Shown one piece after another: positions 36,601 to 45,515 of a stretch of DNA of 64,000 bases. Source of the stretch: Lutraria lutraria (Eukaryota; Mollusca; Bivalvia; Venerida; Mactridae). A model generated the notes under the pieces. It did not search any database. It had not been told where the DNA came from and saw nothing but the letters and a program-made list of their open reading frames with translations. The DNA lies in the NCBI GenBank assembly GCA_964023205.1, contig OZ026836.1:2487501-2551500 (forward strand). The letters are read 5' to 3'. The translations under genes were made by a program, and so were the position numbers. The number at the start of each line of letters is the position of its first letter. The first letter of the stretch is position 1.

Positions 36601-39600
36601 ACTCAACCATGTCCCTAAAGAGTTCACTGTTCAACAGCATGGCTGAACATTGAAAGATACAAATATTCCATCAATCACTACATTAAAATTGTTAATTTAT
36701 AAAATTAAAATCACATAATCTAAGTTTTATATTAACTTTTATTAGTTTTAACATATTTTCATTACTAGATTCTCATTATATACACTCAATCAATTTACAG
36801 TTGTGTCGCAAAATGCGAAATGTACAAAATAGTTTGTCAGTCCCAGCGAAATTCCTTCTGTTTTTTATTACTCAATATAGATTTGATTTGGAATGCAAAA
36901 ATCTGAAAATGCAAAAGTTCAGAATGAAGTTCACTGATTCGTTATCAGAATATCACTTTACGTCTATATTATTTAATTATTATGCGAAAGTTTAAAAGTC
37001 AGCAAGTTGCCAACCTTAACCACTCGACCACAGGGCCAGGTTGTTATAAAGTATGACTTTTCAAAATATATCACATATGAAGTTTTATCTTTCATATTCA
37101 GGTGAAAGTCTGAGGTGCTATTGTAGTCCTTGTCATGAGGGTCTGGATGTCAATGGCACATGTTTTGCCCCTGAAAACAGTATGTGCTTTGCATCAATAA
37201 GAGCTGTCTTCGAAAATGGGGAAAGAATACATGAATTGGTGTATGGATGTTTGCCTAGCTTTGAAGGTGGAACAAAGATGCAAGTAAGTGATATAATCTA
37301 GAAATATATTATATTTTCCTATTTAACAGGTTAAGTCATCTTATTCATGTGTATTCCTTGGAACATTTATTCACAAGCTAAGTAGGAATCAAAATTTGTT
37401 TTATTGTTTATTTTATCTATCTGTGTTATTTATAAATGTAAAAAAAATAATCCAGTAACCTCAAGTAAAAATTCATATAGTTTTCATTTGTTTTCAGTTT
37501 TGTTAGTTGATGCAGTTATTTGATGTTTGATTATCTAAATTAGTGTATTAACCTAATAATGTTAACCATTAATGTACATTTTTTAGTGTATGGCAAATCT
37601 GGTACCTCACCGAACACCAACAGCAATAGAATGCTGTGCTGATGAGGATGAGTGTAATAAAGGTGTTGTTCCTATCTATACAGAAAGATCAACTACACAG
37701 AGACCAGGTAATCACTGATTTCATTCTTTATTAAATTAATTTCAGCTGCAGATTTTTTTGTCAGATGTTCAGCTTCTCTAGCATACATGTACTTGAGTTA
37801 ATATTTCCTTCCTATCACTAGTATCAGGGTTCTTATTTGACATCAAAAGTTAAGGGTCAATTATGACCCTTAACTGTTTATAATTTAAGGAGTCAGCAAC
37901 ATTTCCTTTAATTATAATAGCAAATTTGACCCTTTGGTACAAATTCTCAGGAGTTAGAATCCTTATTTTACTTATTTCAAGGGTCAAAATACCATTTTAA
38001 GTGTTAAATGAAAAGCCTGTCTATATTTCGCTATTTGACCTCACATGTTTGTTTTACTGTACTGAAGCATAAACTGCATTTCTTTTCTATGCTTGCCAAC
38101 TCAATGTTTAAATATCATTAAATTTTGTCATTTCATTCTGGCAGTATATGGAGTCATTCTTATTGTTTATGTTACTTTTCAGATTATGAACCAAAAGAAT
38201 ATCCAGGTTATGAGAATCTGACCCATATAGCTCTGTTAGTGTCTGTATCTTTATGTCTCATTATCCTTATTGTCACCGCTTCATTTGTGTATTTAAGGTA
38301 AGTTATACTCCACACATGATAAGTGTGCAATATTATCATTTATATTCTATATTAAGTCTACATAGTCCTTGTCAGTTGACTTTATCTTTTCTAACTGTCA
38401 TAATGTTTGTTATAATATCTTTTATCTTCCATTGAACTGTTTGAAATGCGACTAAAGCTACCTTCGTCGTAAGAAGAGCACTTGAGTGTTATGATAAGGT
38501 TATCAATCGTTACATTTAGCCTTGAGCATGAGAAACCTTGCCAAACCAGTAAACATTTGACATGTCTTGTCAGATAAGTAAATATGATTCTGTTTTGAAT
38601 AGAGAAGAGCAATAAATTGATGATTGTTTTTTTATCAGAAGATTATTAAAAAATTCCTTGAGTTTCAGTAACCTAGTGTATAGTTCAGTTGGTCGTTTAT
38701 TCGGTTATGTACATAAACCGTTTCCTATTTTTAACTGACCCAAATACAGAAAATCCAGTACATTGTGTATATGAAACTAACTATGAAAAACAAAGAAAAT
38801 GAATTTAATTGTTTACAGGTTTTTTTATCTAAGAAAGTGGCACTGATAGACTGCTTCTTCCCTCAGAAAATAAGTTTTATTTTCCCCCAAAAAAAACTGT
38901 TTAACCTATTTGCATTATAAATATTCTCCAAAGTCTTTTTTCATGTAATTATTCCACTTTTTACCAGCACTAAATGTTTTCTTATTTTCCTTAAAGGAAC
39001 TTAATATTTTAATGTTGTATAATGTGTATCATGTGGCTTCATTATTATGTCCAGGTATAGGAAACGTGAAATAGAACAAGAAGAGATGCTGAATGATATA
39101 GAGAAGGAGGTGATTTTACCACAAGATGAGACATTATCTGAGATGATAGAACATTCTTCTGGTAGTGGATCTGGATTGCCATTATTGGTATGTTGAATGA
39201 TAGATATAAATACAACCTGAAGCTTCGTTTCCTGCACTTTTCTGTAAATTTAGTAGGATTTTCTATTTTTTGGTAATGTGTCCCATCATGGTAGGCAATT
39301 TGATTATGCAAACCATTTCTGAATGATAATTCAGACATAATAGTTCACAAATATGGCCTTGGAGTTTACCTCATTATTTGTGAAGTTTTTTAAGGATAGC
39401 TTTCTCTTTATAGTAAGATTATTGTATAATTAATTGCTGTACATATTAAGATTTATAATATTGTCTGATATTCTGTATTGTGATATTTTATGGCAGTATT
39501 GTGATTAGCGGTCAATTTTAGTGCATGTTGTAAATTTGAAATAATCACCTTGATTTAAATTACTTTGTTCATGGACCTTTTTCCCATTTTGTTTACAGGT

Positions 39601-42600
39601 ACAGAGAACAATAGCCAAACAGATACAATTAACAAAATCTATTGGCAAAGGAAGATACGGAGATGTATATAAAGCTAAATGGAGAGGAGAAAATGTTGCT
39701 GTGAAAATATTTCTTACTACAGAAGAAGCTAGCTGGATCCGAGAGACAGAGTTATATCAAACTGTTCTATTGAGACATGATAATATTCTTGGTAAGATAT
39801 TAAACTCATGGTTCAGTTTGACTGTTTCATATATCTTAAAGGGGCATGCCCAGGAACTGCTGTGTCTTGGGTTTTATACACCAAAAATGCGTTTATCACT
39901 TGTAAAAACAATTATTACCGAAAAGTCAAAGAAGAATGTGCCTTCAAAAATGGCCCTATAACGCACGCGTGGGTATTTATATGCCGGTTTAAATAAAAGG
40001 CTTACAAGCCTTTTATTGACGACAACGATATTTCCGATTCGTCTGAGAATTTAACTTAGCGTGCGCGCTGCCTTTCAAGCAGAAAAACAATGATATTTAC
40101 CTATAATTGATCGATAGATAAGCTTTATGTCGCAAACAATGAACATGACATGAGCAATACTTACCATTTCACAGTTTGTTGACATTTTTTCCGCTTTTGA
40201 CAGATCCCGAAAGGGTCGAGTTATGAAAATGACGAATATTTTCTAAGGCGTAATCGGCAGGTTTGGTAAATCTTGAAATGTGTATTTTGAGTCAAATAGC
40301 GGGACATTTCGTAAATATTTTACAGGACTTTCATTAATTGATTTTGGCATTCAAATGATACCAATTTGATTTATATTCGAGACGCTTCAGTTCCAGGGCA
40401 TGCCCCTTTAAGTATTGTGTAATATTATTGCATGTATGCTTACTTATAAATGCTGTTTTGAGGCCAGTATAGGACGATGCTAGTTCTTAAAGTTAATGCA
40501 ATTTTAATGAATTCTGTAACGTGGCAGAATAACATGTAGTAAAACAGTCCGTCCGTAGAACATACATTCAAGTGTTTTGCTTAAAGTCTTTAAAATGACA
40601 CTACTACCATCTCATGGGTACATCTTATTTGAAGCTAATAATAATATACTAAATACAAAGTTTTTCTATTTTCAGGTTTTATTGCGTCAGATATTAAAGG
40701 AACAGGCTCCTGGACCCAGTTATTTTTAATCACAGACTATCATGACAATGGCTCTTTGTATGATTACCTCACAGAAAACACACTAGATCATCATGACATG
40801 CTAAAAATAGCTCATTCCATTGCCAGTGGCTTGTCACACTTACATACTGAAATATTTGGTACTAGAGGTAAGTCTGCCTTTTTTTATGCCCACGTATCGC
40901 TATATCAGGGTTATCTTGTTTTTGACCTGTTTGTCTGTTTGTATTAACCTTGCCTATAAAATCAAAACACTTTCACCTACAGTCATCAAACTTCATATGT
41001 TGGTTCCACATGACAACCTCTAAGGGACCTGTGCATTTTAAGGTCAGTAGGTCAAGGTCATGCAGAGGGGGCATTGTGTTTCAAAAACATATCTTGTTCC
41101 TTGTTTCTAACATTTAGTTTGATCTATACTTGTGTTTTGCTTACAAATCATCATTGTATTATACGAGAACAAAAACAAAGTTAGAAATCAAATTTACATC
41201 ACGCATAGTGGTAGAAATGACAAGCTGCAAACATAATTATGACGTATTACTCTCTATGATACATTATGCCTGTTGTTTTGCATTTCATGATGGTAAAATA
41301 CCAAAATAAAATGGGACGCATAATTCTTGTTGTAGCTTAATAGCGGTAATGATTGACATTTAGTGTACAATACTGCTGAAATTGACAGCTAAATATTGAA
41401 ATAATGCTAGTTAAGGATGTAATCATTTGTTATCTAAACTTCTTCATTCCGAACTGAATTACTGACGAGTGGATTGTGTAAGTTTGATAGCATATAACTT
41501 GATAATCACTGTTTATTAAGTTATTTGCCATCAAACATACACTAGTTCAGAGCATGATTGATAATTATGCCTTACTGTTTAAGTCTGTGTTTATATTGGA
41601 TACAGAGATAAAACTGGCAAGATTTTAGGACGAAGTCAATTTCGCCGGACCATTTTTTAGGGGCAAAGTCATAAAGCTTTGGGCAACTATTTCGCCTGTT
41701 TCACCCAGTTCCACTCTCTTGAGCCCAGTAGTCAGCATAATATTATTTTTGATGGTTCAATGTTAATGTTTTGTATCTTCAGGAAAACCAGCAATTGCTC
41801 ATAGAGACATAAAAACAAAAAACATTCTTGTAAAGAAGGATTGTACATGTTGTATAGCTGATTTGGGTCTGGCTGTTAAATACATCAGGTAAATTAAAAA
41901 ATGGACGATTTGTTCCATATTAATTAAAAGTTTTATGTTATACATACTATGTATCAAAGACCAATTTGATTTAAAATTACATATACTTTTTCTTGTGCCG
42001 AGACGACAATCATATTTAATTGCTATTACTGCCTTTTCCAAATATATATATAAATGTACATCATGAGTCTTTCCCATATCATACTATAAAAATCTGATTT
42101 TCTGACAAATAATATTCATCTATTGAGAATTAGTAAATCACCTTTGCATGTCTGGACCTATTTACTTTTCTGTATTTTCTTTGCCCTCTGTTACATTTAT
42201 AGCAATAATCTTTCACCGAATGAACAAAAAAATGTAGAAGTTTAGTCACATAGTAATTAAATGTGTTTCCATTATTCATTAATTTATCTTTAATCTGTTT
42301 GTTCATTTCTTGAAATCACATAAATTTGACCGACAAATCTGATATTTTTTTATAGTTGTGAATCATAGATTCAATTATGTAGTAAATTTTCTTTTATGTA
42401 AGTTATTATACTATACTATATCAGATTTTCTTGTTATTTTCCTAGTGAAACCAATGAAGTAGATATAGCTCCAAATACCAGACAGGGAACAAAACGCTAC
42501 ATGCCTCCTGAAGTATTGGATGAGTCTATCAATAGATTCTCTTTTGATGCATATAAACAGGGGGATATGTATTCTTTTGGTCTTTGCTTATGGGAAGTTT

Positions 42601-44533
42601 CCAAAAGAACAATTGTTGGAGGTATTTGTTTTCAATTTGATATTTATTTGAAACTAATACAACATTTCAGCTTGATTTGGACTTAAACTGACAGTTGTGT
42701 AGGAAATGAATATTTGTGCAAAATGTTCTGACTTAAGGATGTATATCACAATAAACTCCATAATTCGCGAAAGGCAAAAAATCTCCCAGACATTTGGTCT
42801 GACAAGCTTGAAAATTCTGTCAGACTGAAAGGAAATCTGTCAGACCAAAAACTTAATCAAGTATTAATGCATATACATCAGGTAAATATTTTACTGGACA
42901 GCCAGACAGAGGAGATAACATGCTTTATCGGACTGGTAAAACAAGTTGATGACTTTACATATTACAAGTCAAAGTTTATTATTCATTGAAATCTAAAATG
43001 AAGCAGCAGTAGTATATGATAGTTCTTTACTAGTAAAAACATATTTCTCATTTTCTTCCATAATTATTTTCAGAAATTCATAATTTTGGCTTTTTCTTTG
43101 GGAGTACAAACTAACTTTACTGTTGCAAGCTTCAAAATTGAAGTTTTAGCCCACTCATTGTTTTTTGTGTCATATTTCCATGTCAGTATATTGTTATAAA
43201 GACATCATCATGGGCTGTTTTCGAAGAAAAAGTCGAGCTATTGTGATCACTGCTGCGTCTGCAAAATCTTTAATGTAGCTCATAACTTAGAAACTATAAG
43301 AGGTAGCAACAAAAAACTTCATAGGTGGATAGATCTCACTGAGGCGGTGAATAGCCAAGCATTGGCACCGCTTGCATCACACTTGTTTGATTCTAACCTC
43401 TGTATGTTGACTATGATAGGGGCAGTTGAAGAACAGACTATACCATATCAAGATTTGGTGCCATCTGACCCCAGTTTTGACGATATGAAAGAAGTTGTAT
43501 GTTCACAAAAACTAAGACCAAGTATACCAAGTCGGTGGCAGAGAGATGATGTAAGTTATTGTTGTTGTTTTGTTTGTTTTTTTCTTATACCCCCACAAAT
43601 AAAGTTTGAGAGGAGGTATATTTGAGTCACTCTGTCGGTCAGTCGTTGGTCGGTCCGTCCGTCCGTCTGCATAAAAGTTTGTGGAGCAAACTACATCCAT
43701 ATTTTTTAAGTGATTGCAATGAAACTTGAAATATGTTATCACCATCAAGTGTAGATGTGCAGGACACAATTTTCATACCCAGCCATTCACTCATTGCAGA
43801 TTTGTTCCCTTAAATATAGCCGTATAGTGTATTATTGTATTATTAGTGTCAAAGCAGCACCTCTTTGACAGCTCTTGTTCGAGTTCTACCCCCTTTTCAA
43901 CAGTCAAGAGTCATATGAGGCAGACAGTTCACCTAACCATCGTTCTTGGGAAGAACCAGTACTAGACTCTCAACCTCCGTAAACAAACTGCCTACTTTCT
44001 CACATAAAGAGACATGGGCAGTAGCTGGGCTCGAAACCACAACCCTCTGTCAGTGAGAGGTTACAATGGTTTAAAGTCAGCACCCTGAACCACTCGACTA
44101 CAGAGGCGGGTCTTGTTGTTTTATTGCATTTTGTACTAGTTGAATTTCTAGCTGTGTAATAATAAGTTAAGTAAATGCTCTTGGATGCAATGAAGTGATT
44201 TCAATGAAGAATCAATAATTGCTTATTTATAAGAATGTGTTGTACATGAGGGGCTAGATTTCACTTTAGATTTAAAGGATTTCAAGAATATTGATAGAGG
44301 TTATGAAGATATAAATAGCTACTGAAATTCAGATTTTATAAATCAAAGTGAATCACTGTAATCTTGATTTTTTTCAGTATATGAAGGTGATGACAAAGTT
44401 AATGATGGAGTGTTGGAGTTCTAACCCTGCAGCTAGATTAACATCTTTGAGAGTGAAGAAAACACTTGCTAAATTAGGTGAAATAATGGAAGCTTGTGAA
44501 AAAATTGCCAAATTACAGTCAATTCAACCATGA
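33596..44533 (+). CDS. BMPR1: Type I BMP receptor serine/threonine kinase (ALK3/ALK6 class), 11 coding exons
   Basis: The joined coding sequence is 1587 nt (528 residues), close to vertebrate BMPR1A. Layout: signal peptide about 1-27; Cys-rich ligand-binding domain about 28-115 ending in the [10 protein letters not shown] box; membrane segment about 144-166; GS box [11 protein letters not shown] at 201-211 with VQRTIAKQI after it; kinase domain from about 222, with Gly loop GKGRYGDV (227-234), catalytic Lys247 (VAVKIF), HRD Asp348, DLG Asp366 and PPE 395-397. The loop that selects SMAD proteins reads [13 protein letters not shown] (279-291), the BMPR1A/B type (SMAD1/5/8) and not the TGF-beta/activin or ALK1/2 type. 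It acts at the plasma membrane: type II receptors phosphorylate the GS box and the kinase then phosphorylates R-SMADs. The start is supported by an in-frame TAG at 33587-33589 and an A at -3 and G at +4. The assignment to BMPR1A versus BMPR1B is not meaningful outside vertebrates. Confidence 0.97.
34065..36462. mobile_element. Candidate TIR element, 2.4 kb, in BMPR1 intron 1
   Basis: CAGTGCTCCAGATAA (34065-34079) has its exact inverse at 36448-36462. Ends beginning CAG...CTG are common in hAT elements, but the adjacent 8-bp segments do not match, so the boundaries or the pairing may be wrong. A third copy of 14 of the 15 bases lies at 36489-36502. No transposase was recognised inside; a second TIR element occupies its middle. 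Confidence 0.45.
34758..36018. mobile_element. Nested TIR element, about 1.26 kb
   Basis: The left end CCAGCGTTTTTTTTC (34758-34772) pairs with the inverse of 36003-36018 (CCAGCATTTTTTTTCC). Just inside each end there are repeats of a (a)ttggga motif: caaattgggaattt on the left (about 34803 and 34835) and aattgggacgggtccg plus gattgggaacgggtccg on the right (35943-35981). The rest is unremarkable and non-coding. Confidence 0.5.
36448..36502. repeat. Near-perfect palindrome (cruciform-capable)
   Basis: The outer 14-bp arms (36448-36461 and 36489-36502) are exact inverses. Inside them ATATTGATAAA and TTTATCAATAT are exact inverses around a single C. Only a 2-nt bulge separates outer and inner stems, giving a 55-nt hairpin with almost no loop. 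Confidence 0.8.
36545..36612 (-). mobile_element. tRNA-like SINE head
   Basis: The minus strand reads gggacatggttgagtgtctg as an A-box-like part and gggttcaatccc as a near-consensus B box, separated as in tRNA. No recognised SINE body follows. Confidence 0.5.
36998..37042 (-). mobile_element. SINE family A head fragment
   Basis: The minus strand reads ctgtggtcgagtggttaagg followed by ttggcaacttgctgactt, matching the A-box end of SINE family A. The B box and body are missing. It lies about 60 bp from the exon 2 acceptor. Confidence 0.5.
37102..37283 (+). CDS. BMPR1: BMPR1 coding exon 2 (ectodomain)
   Basis: It encodes residues 28-88, including the LRCYCSPC motif, GTCFA, MCFASI and YGCL: eight of the conserved ectodomain cysteines. 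The acceptor is ttcag/GTGAAAG and the donor GTAAGT at 37284, phase 0. Confidence 0.95.
37587..37707 (+). CDS. BMPR1: BMPR1 coding exon 3 (ectodomain end)
   Basis: It encodes residues 89-128 including the [10 protein letters not shown] cysteine box that closes the three-finger ligand-binding fold. The acceptor is ttttag/TGTATG and the donor GTAATC at 37708, phase 1. Confidence 0.95.
38183..38297 (+). CDS. BMPR1: BMPR1 coding exon 4 (membrane segment)
   Basis: It encodes residues 129-166 plus two bases of 167: an acidic/tyrosine-rich juxtamembrane part and the hydrophobic run [19 protein letters not shown] ending SFVYLR. The acceptor is ttttcag/ATTATG and the donor GTAAGT at 38298, phase 2. 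Confidence 0.95.
38298..39054 (+). other. BMPR1 intron 4
   Basis: A 757-bp intron, T-rich on the coding strand, with no recognised element. Confidence 0.8.
39055..39187 (+). CDS. BMPR1: BMPR1 coding exon 5 (GS box)
   Basis: It encodes residues 167-211: a basic stop-transfer (RYRKRE), a glutamate-rich linker and the GS box [11 protein letters not shown]. The acceptor is tccag/GTATAG and the donor GTATGT at 39188, phase 0. Confidence 0.95.
39599..39791 (+). CDS. BMPR1: BMPR1 coding exon 6 (kinase N-lobe)
   Basis: It encodes residues 212-275: [11 protein letters not shown], the Gly loop GKGRYGDV, catalytic Lys247 in VAVKIF and helix C ([19 protein letters not shown]). The acceptor is ttacag/GTACAG and the donor GTAAGA at 39792, phase 1. 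Confidence 0.95.
39840..40407. mobile_element. TTAA-flanked MITE, 568 bp, in BMPR1 intron 6
   Basis: The ends aggggcatgcccaggaactg and the inverse of cagttccagggcatgcccct (one mismatch) are flanked by TTAA on both sides (39836-39839 and 40408-40411). A TTAA target duplication is the hallmark of piggyBac-type elements, although the terminal AGGG differs from the CCCT ends of well-known piggyBacs. The interior is non-coding. The element begins 48 bp after the end of exon 6, very close to the splice donor. Confidence 0.85.
40676..40867 (+). CDS. BMPR1: BMPR1 coding exon 7 (L45 loop)
   Basis: It encodes residues 276-339: the SMAD-selecting loop [13 protein letters not shown], then the hinge [15 protein letters not shown] and helix E up to [10 protein letters not shown]. 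The acceptor is ttcag/GTTTTA and the donor GTAAGT at 40868, phase 1. Confidence 0.95.
40880..41105 (+). repeat. Dispersed repeat family D, copy 2
   Basis: It lies directly after exon 7 in intron 7. It shares gacctgtttgtctgtttgta, aaccttgcctata, tggttccacatgacaacctc, attttaaggtcagtaggtca and gggggcattgtgtttcaaaa with the 30107 and 45297 copies. Confidence 0.65.
41783..41888 (+). CDS. BMPR1: BMPR1 coding exon 8 (catalytic loop)
   Basis: It encodes residues 340-374: [18 protein letters not shown] with catalytic Asp348, then [13 protein letters not shown] with metal-binding Asp366. The acceptor is cttcag/GAAAAC and the donor GTAAAT at 41889, phase 2. Confidence 0.95.
41889..42445 (+). other. BMPR1 intron 8
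   Basis: A 557-bp AT-rich intron. Nothing further was recognised. Confidence 0.8.
42446..42621 (+). CDS. BMPR1: BMPR1 coding exon 9 (activation segment)
   Basis: It encodes residues 375-433: [20 protein letters not shown] then PEVLDES, and [20 protein letters not shown]. The usual Ala-Pro-Glu is Pro-Pro-Glu here. The acceptor is cctag/TGAAAC and the donor GTATTT at 42622 (weak), phase 1. Confidence 0.93.
42622..43419 (+). other. BMPR1 intron 9
   Basis: A 798-bp intron. It has a local inverted tctgtcagac/gtctgaca cluster near 42795-42850. The segment gtcgagctattgtgatcact (43232) to about 43350 looks like a common dispersed repeat, but no second copy was found in this window. Confidence 0.6.
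43420..43550 (+). CDS. BMPR1: BMPR1 coding exon 10 (kinase C-lobe)
   Basis: It encodes residues 434-477: [20 protein letters not shown] then DDMKEVVC and [12 protein letters not shown]. Two AG acceptors lie 6 bp apart (ending at 43419 and 43425). The first was chosen because it gives IVGGAVEEQ, the same length as other type I receptors; the second gives IVGVEEQ, two residues shorter and also in frame. The donor is GTAAGT at 43551, phase 0. Confidence 0.88.
43583..43800. repeat. Dispersed repeat in BMPR1 intron 10
   Basis: The segment starts ttatacccccacaaataaag, passes ggaggtatatttgagtcact and a tandem ggtccgtccgtccgtctgc tract, and continues with gtttgtggagcaaactacat. Composition and the GTCC array mark it as a mobile-type repeat, but no second full copy is in this window. 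Confidence 0.45.
43884..44113 (-). mobile_element. SINE family A, copy 4, in BMPR1 intron 10
   Basis: The inverse of the family A order is complete: cccccttttcaacagtcaag, catatgaggcagacagttca, ggaagaaccagtactagact, cacataaagagacatggg, a B-box inverse (gggctcgaaacc) and an A-box inverse with cactcgactacagaggcggg at the end. It lies antisense to the receptor. Confidence 0.88.
44378..44533 (+). CDS. BMPR1: BMPR1 coding exon 11 (kinase end, stop)
   Basis: It encodes residues 478-528: [20 protein letters not shown] with the conserved Arg of subdomain [15 protein letters not shown], and a tail [18 protein letters not shown] before TGA at 44531-44533. The acceptor is ttttttcag/TATATG. Confidence 0.95.
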   Translation, partial: YMKVMTKLMMECWSSNPAARLTSLRVKKTLAKLGEIMEACEKIAKLQSIQP

Positions 44534-45296
44534 TAATGTGTGTCTGGAGAGTTGTTTTTATATGAAATAGAAATTTTATGTTTCTAACACTTTCCCATCT
44601 TTAGAATGGTCATTTTAGTAATTACACTTCCTTGGTGTGTAAACATGTGAAAAATGGCCACCCAAGGGAAAGATAAAACATGTCCTTTATTGACAGGTGG
44701 CCATTATTGGGAGGTGAATGCTAACACAGGTTTGCCTGTATATCGAGGCCAGTGTTAAATTTTAATATTAACATCCTTATTTGATTTTAAATGATTTTGA
44801 TCTTGCTGAAGTTTAGTTGGTTAAAACTGTGTTTAAGAATAATAGGAAATTATGAAATTTTTACTGTTCTTTTTAGAAACATAATATTTCTTAGTTCAGT
44901 ATTGACACAGTATCATCAATCTGAACCGAGGGCAGATACTGTGGTACTGTGTGTGTCATTAAAAGTAATCATCGAAACAGCTGTTTGACATCATAGAATT
45001 ATCATATATGCTGTGTATATTCATTAATGTTTATATAATCGAATTAATGTTCTATTCTGTAAGTTAATATTAGTACCAGTATGTTACTTCTTTTGTCATC
45101 ATTTAAATCAGTTTTCTATTGTTTTTTGTGTATTCTGTTATATGTATTCTACAAATATTTGTGGAATTTTTTTTCTCAAATTAGATTTTGTACATCATCA
45201 TTTTCATGAAATATTGTTTTAATGGCGACTGAAGTTTGACAGGTTTCAAAGTCATGATTATCTTTTGTTTGCTTTAATAATCAAAGCAGACTTGAA

Positions 45297-45515
45297 TTGT
45301 GGCCTGCTGAAGGAGGGGTATATTGTTTTGCACATGTCGGTCGGTCCGTAACCAAACCTTGTCCAATGAATAACTAGAAAACGATTGGGCCTAAGCTCTT
45401 CAGATTTGGTTGGGAGGTTGGTCATCACATGTAGATGGCCCCTAATGATTTTGAGGTCAGTAGGTCAAGGTCACAAGGGGGCATTCGTGTTTCACAAACA
45501 CTTCTTGTTATCTCT
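45297..45515 (+). repeat. Dispersed repeat family D, copy 3
   Basis: It contains gaggggtatattgttttgca, ggtcggtccgtaaccaaacc, tcaggtcaagg-type words (ttttgaggtcagtaggtcaa) and the end gggggcattcgtgtttcaca followed by aacacttcttgtt, shared with the 40880 and 30107 copies. Confidence 0.7.

Larger units (their letters stand above)
33678..37101 (+). other. BMPR1 intron 1, repeat-rich
   Basis: A 3.4-kb intron with GT at 33678 and AG at 37100-37101. It contains the TIR element at 34065-36462 with a second element nested in it, a near-perfect palindrome at 36448-36502 and SINE-like heads at 36545-36612 and 36998-37042. No additional coding exon was seen. Confidence 0.8.

Noticed and set aside
42602..42686. 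Read-through of exon 9 open frame past 42621 as coding
   Set aside because: The frame stays open for 21 codons, but the sequence departs from the kinase family exactly at the GTATTT donor and the conserved sequence resumes at 43420.
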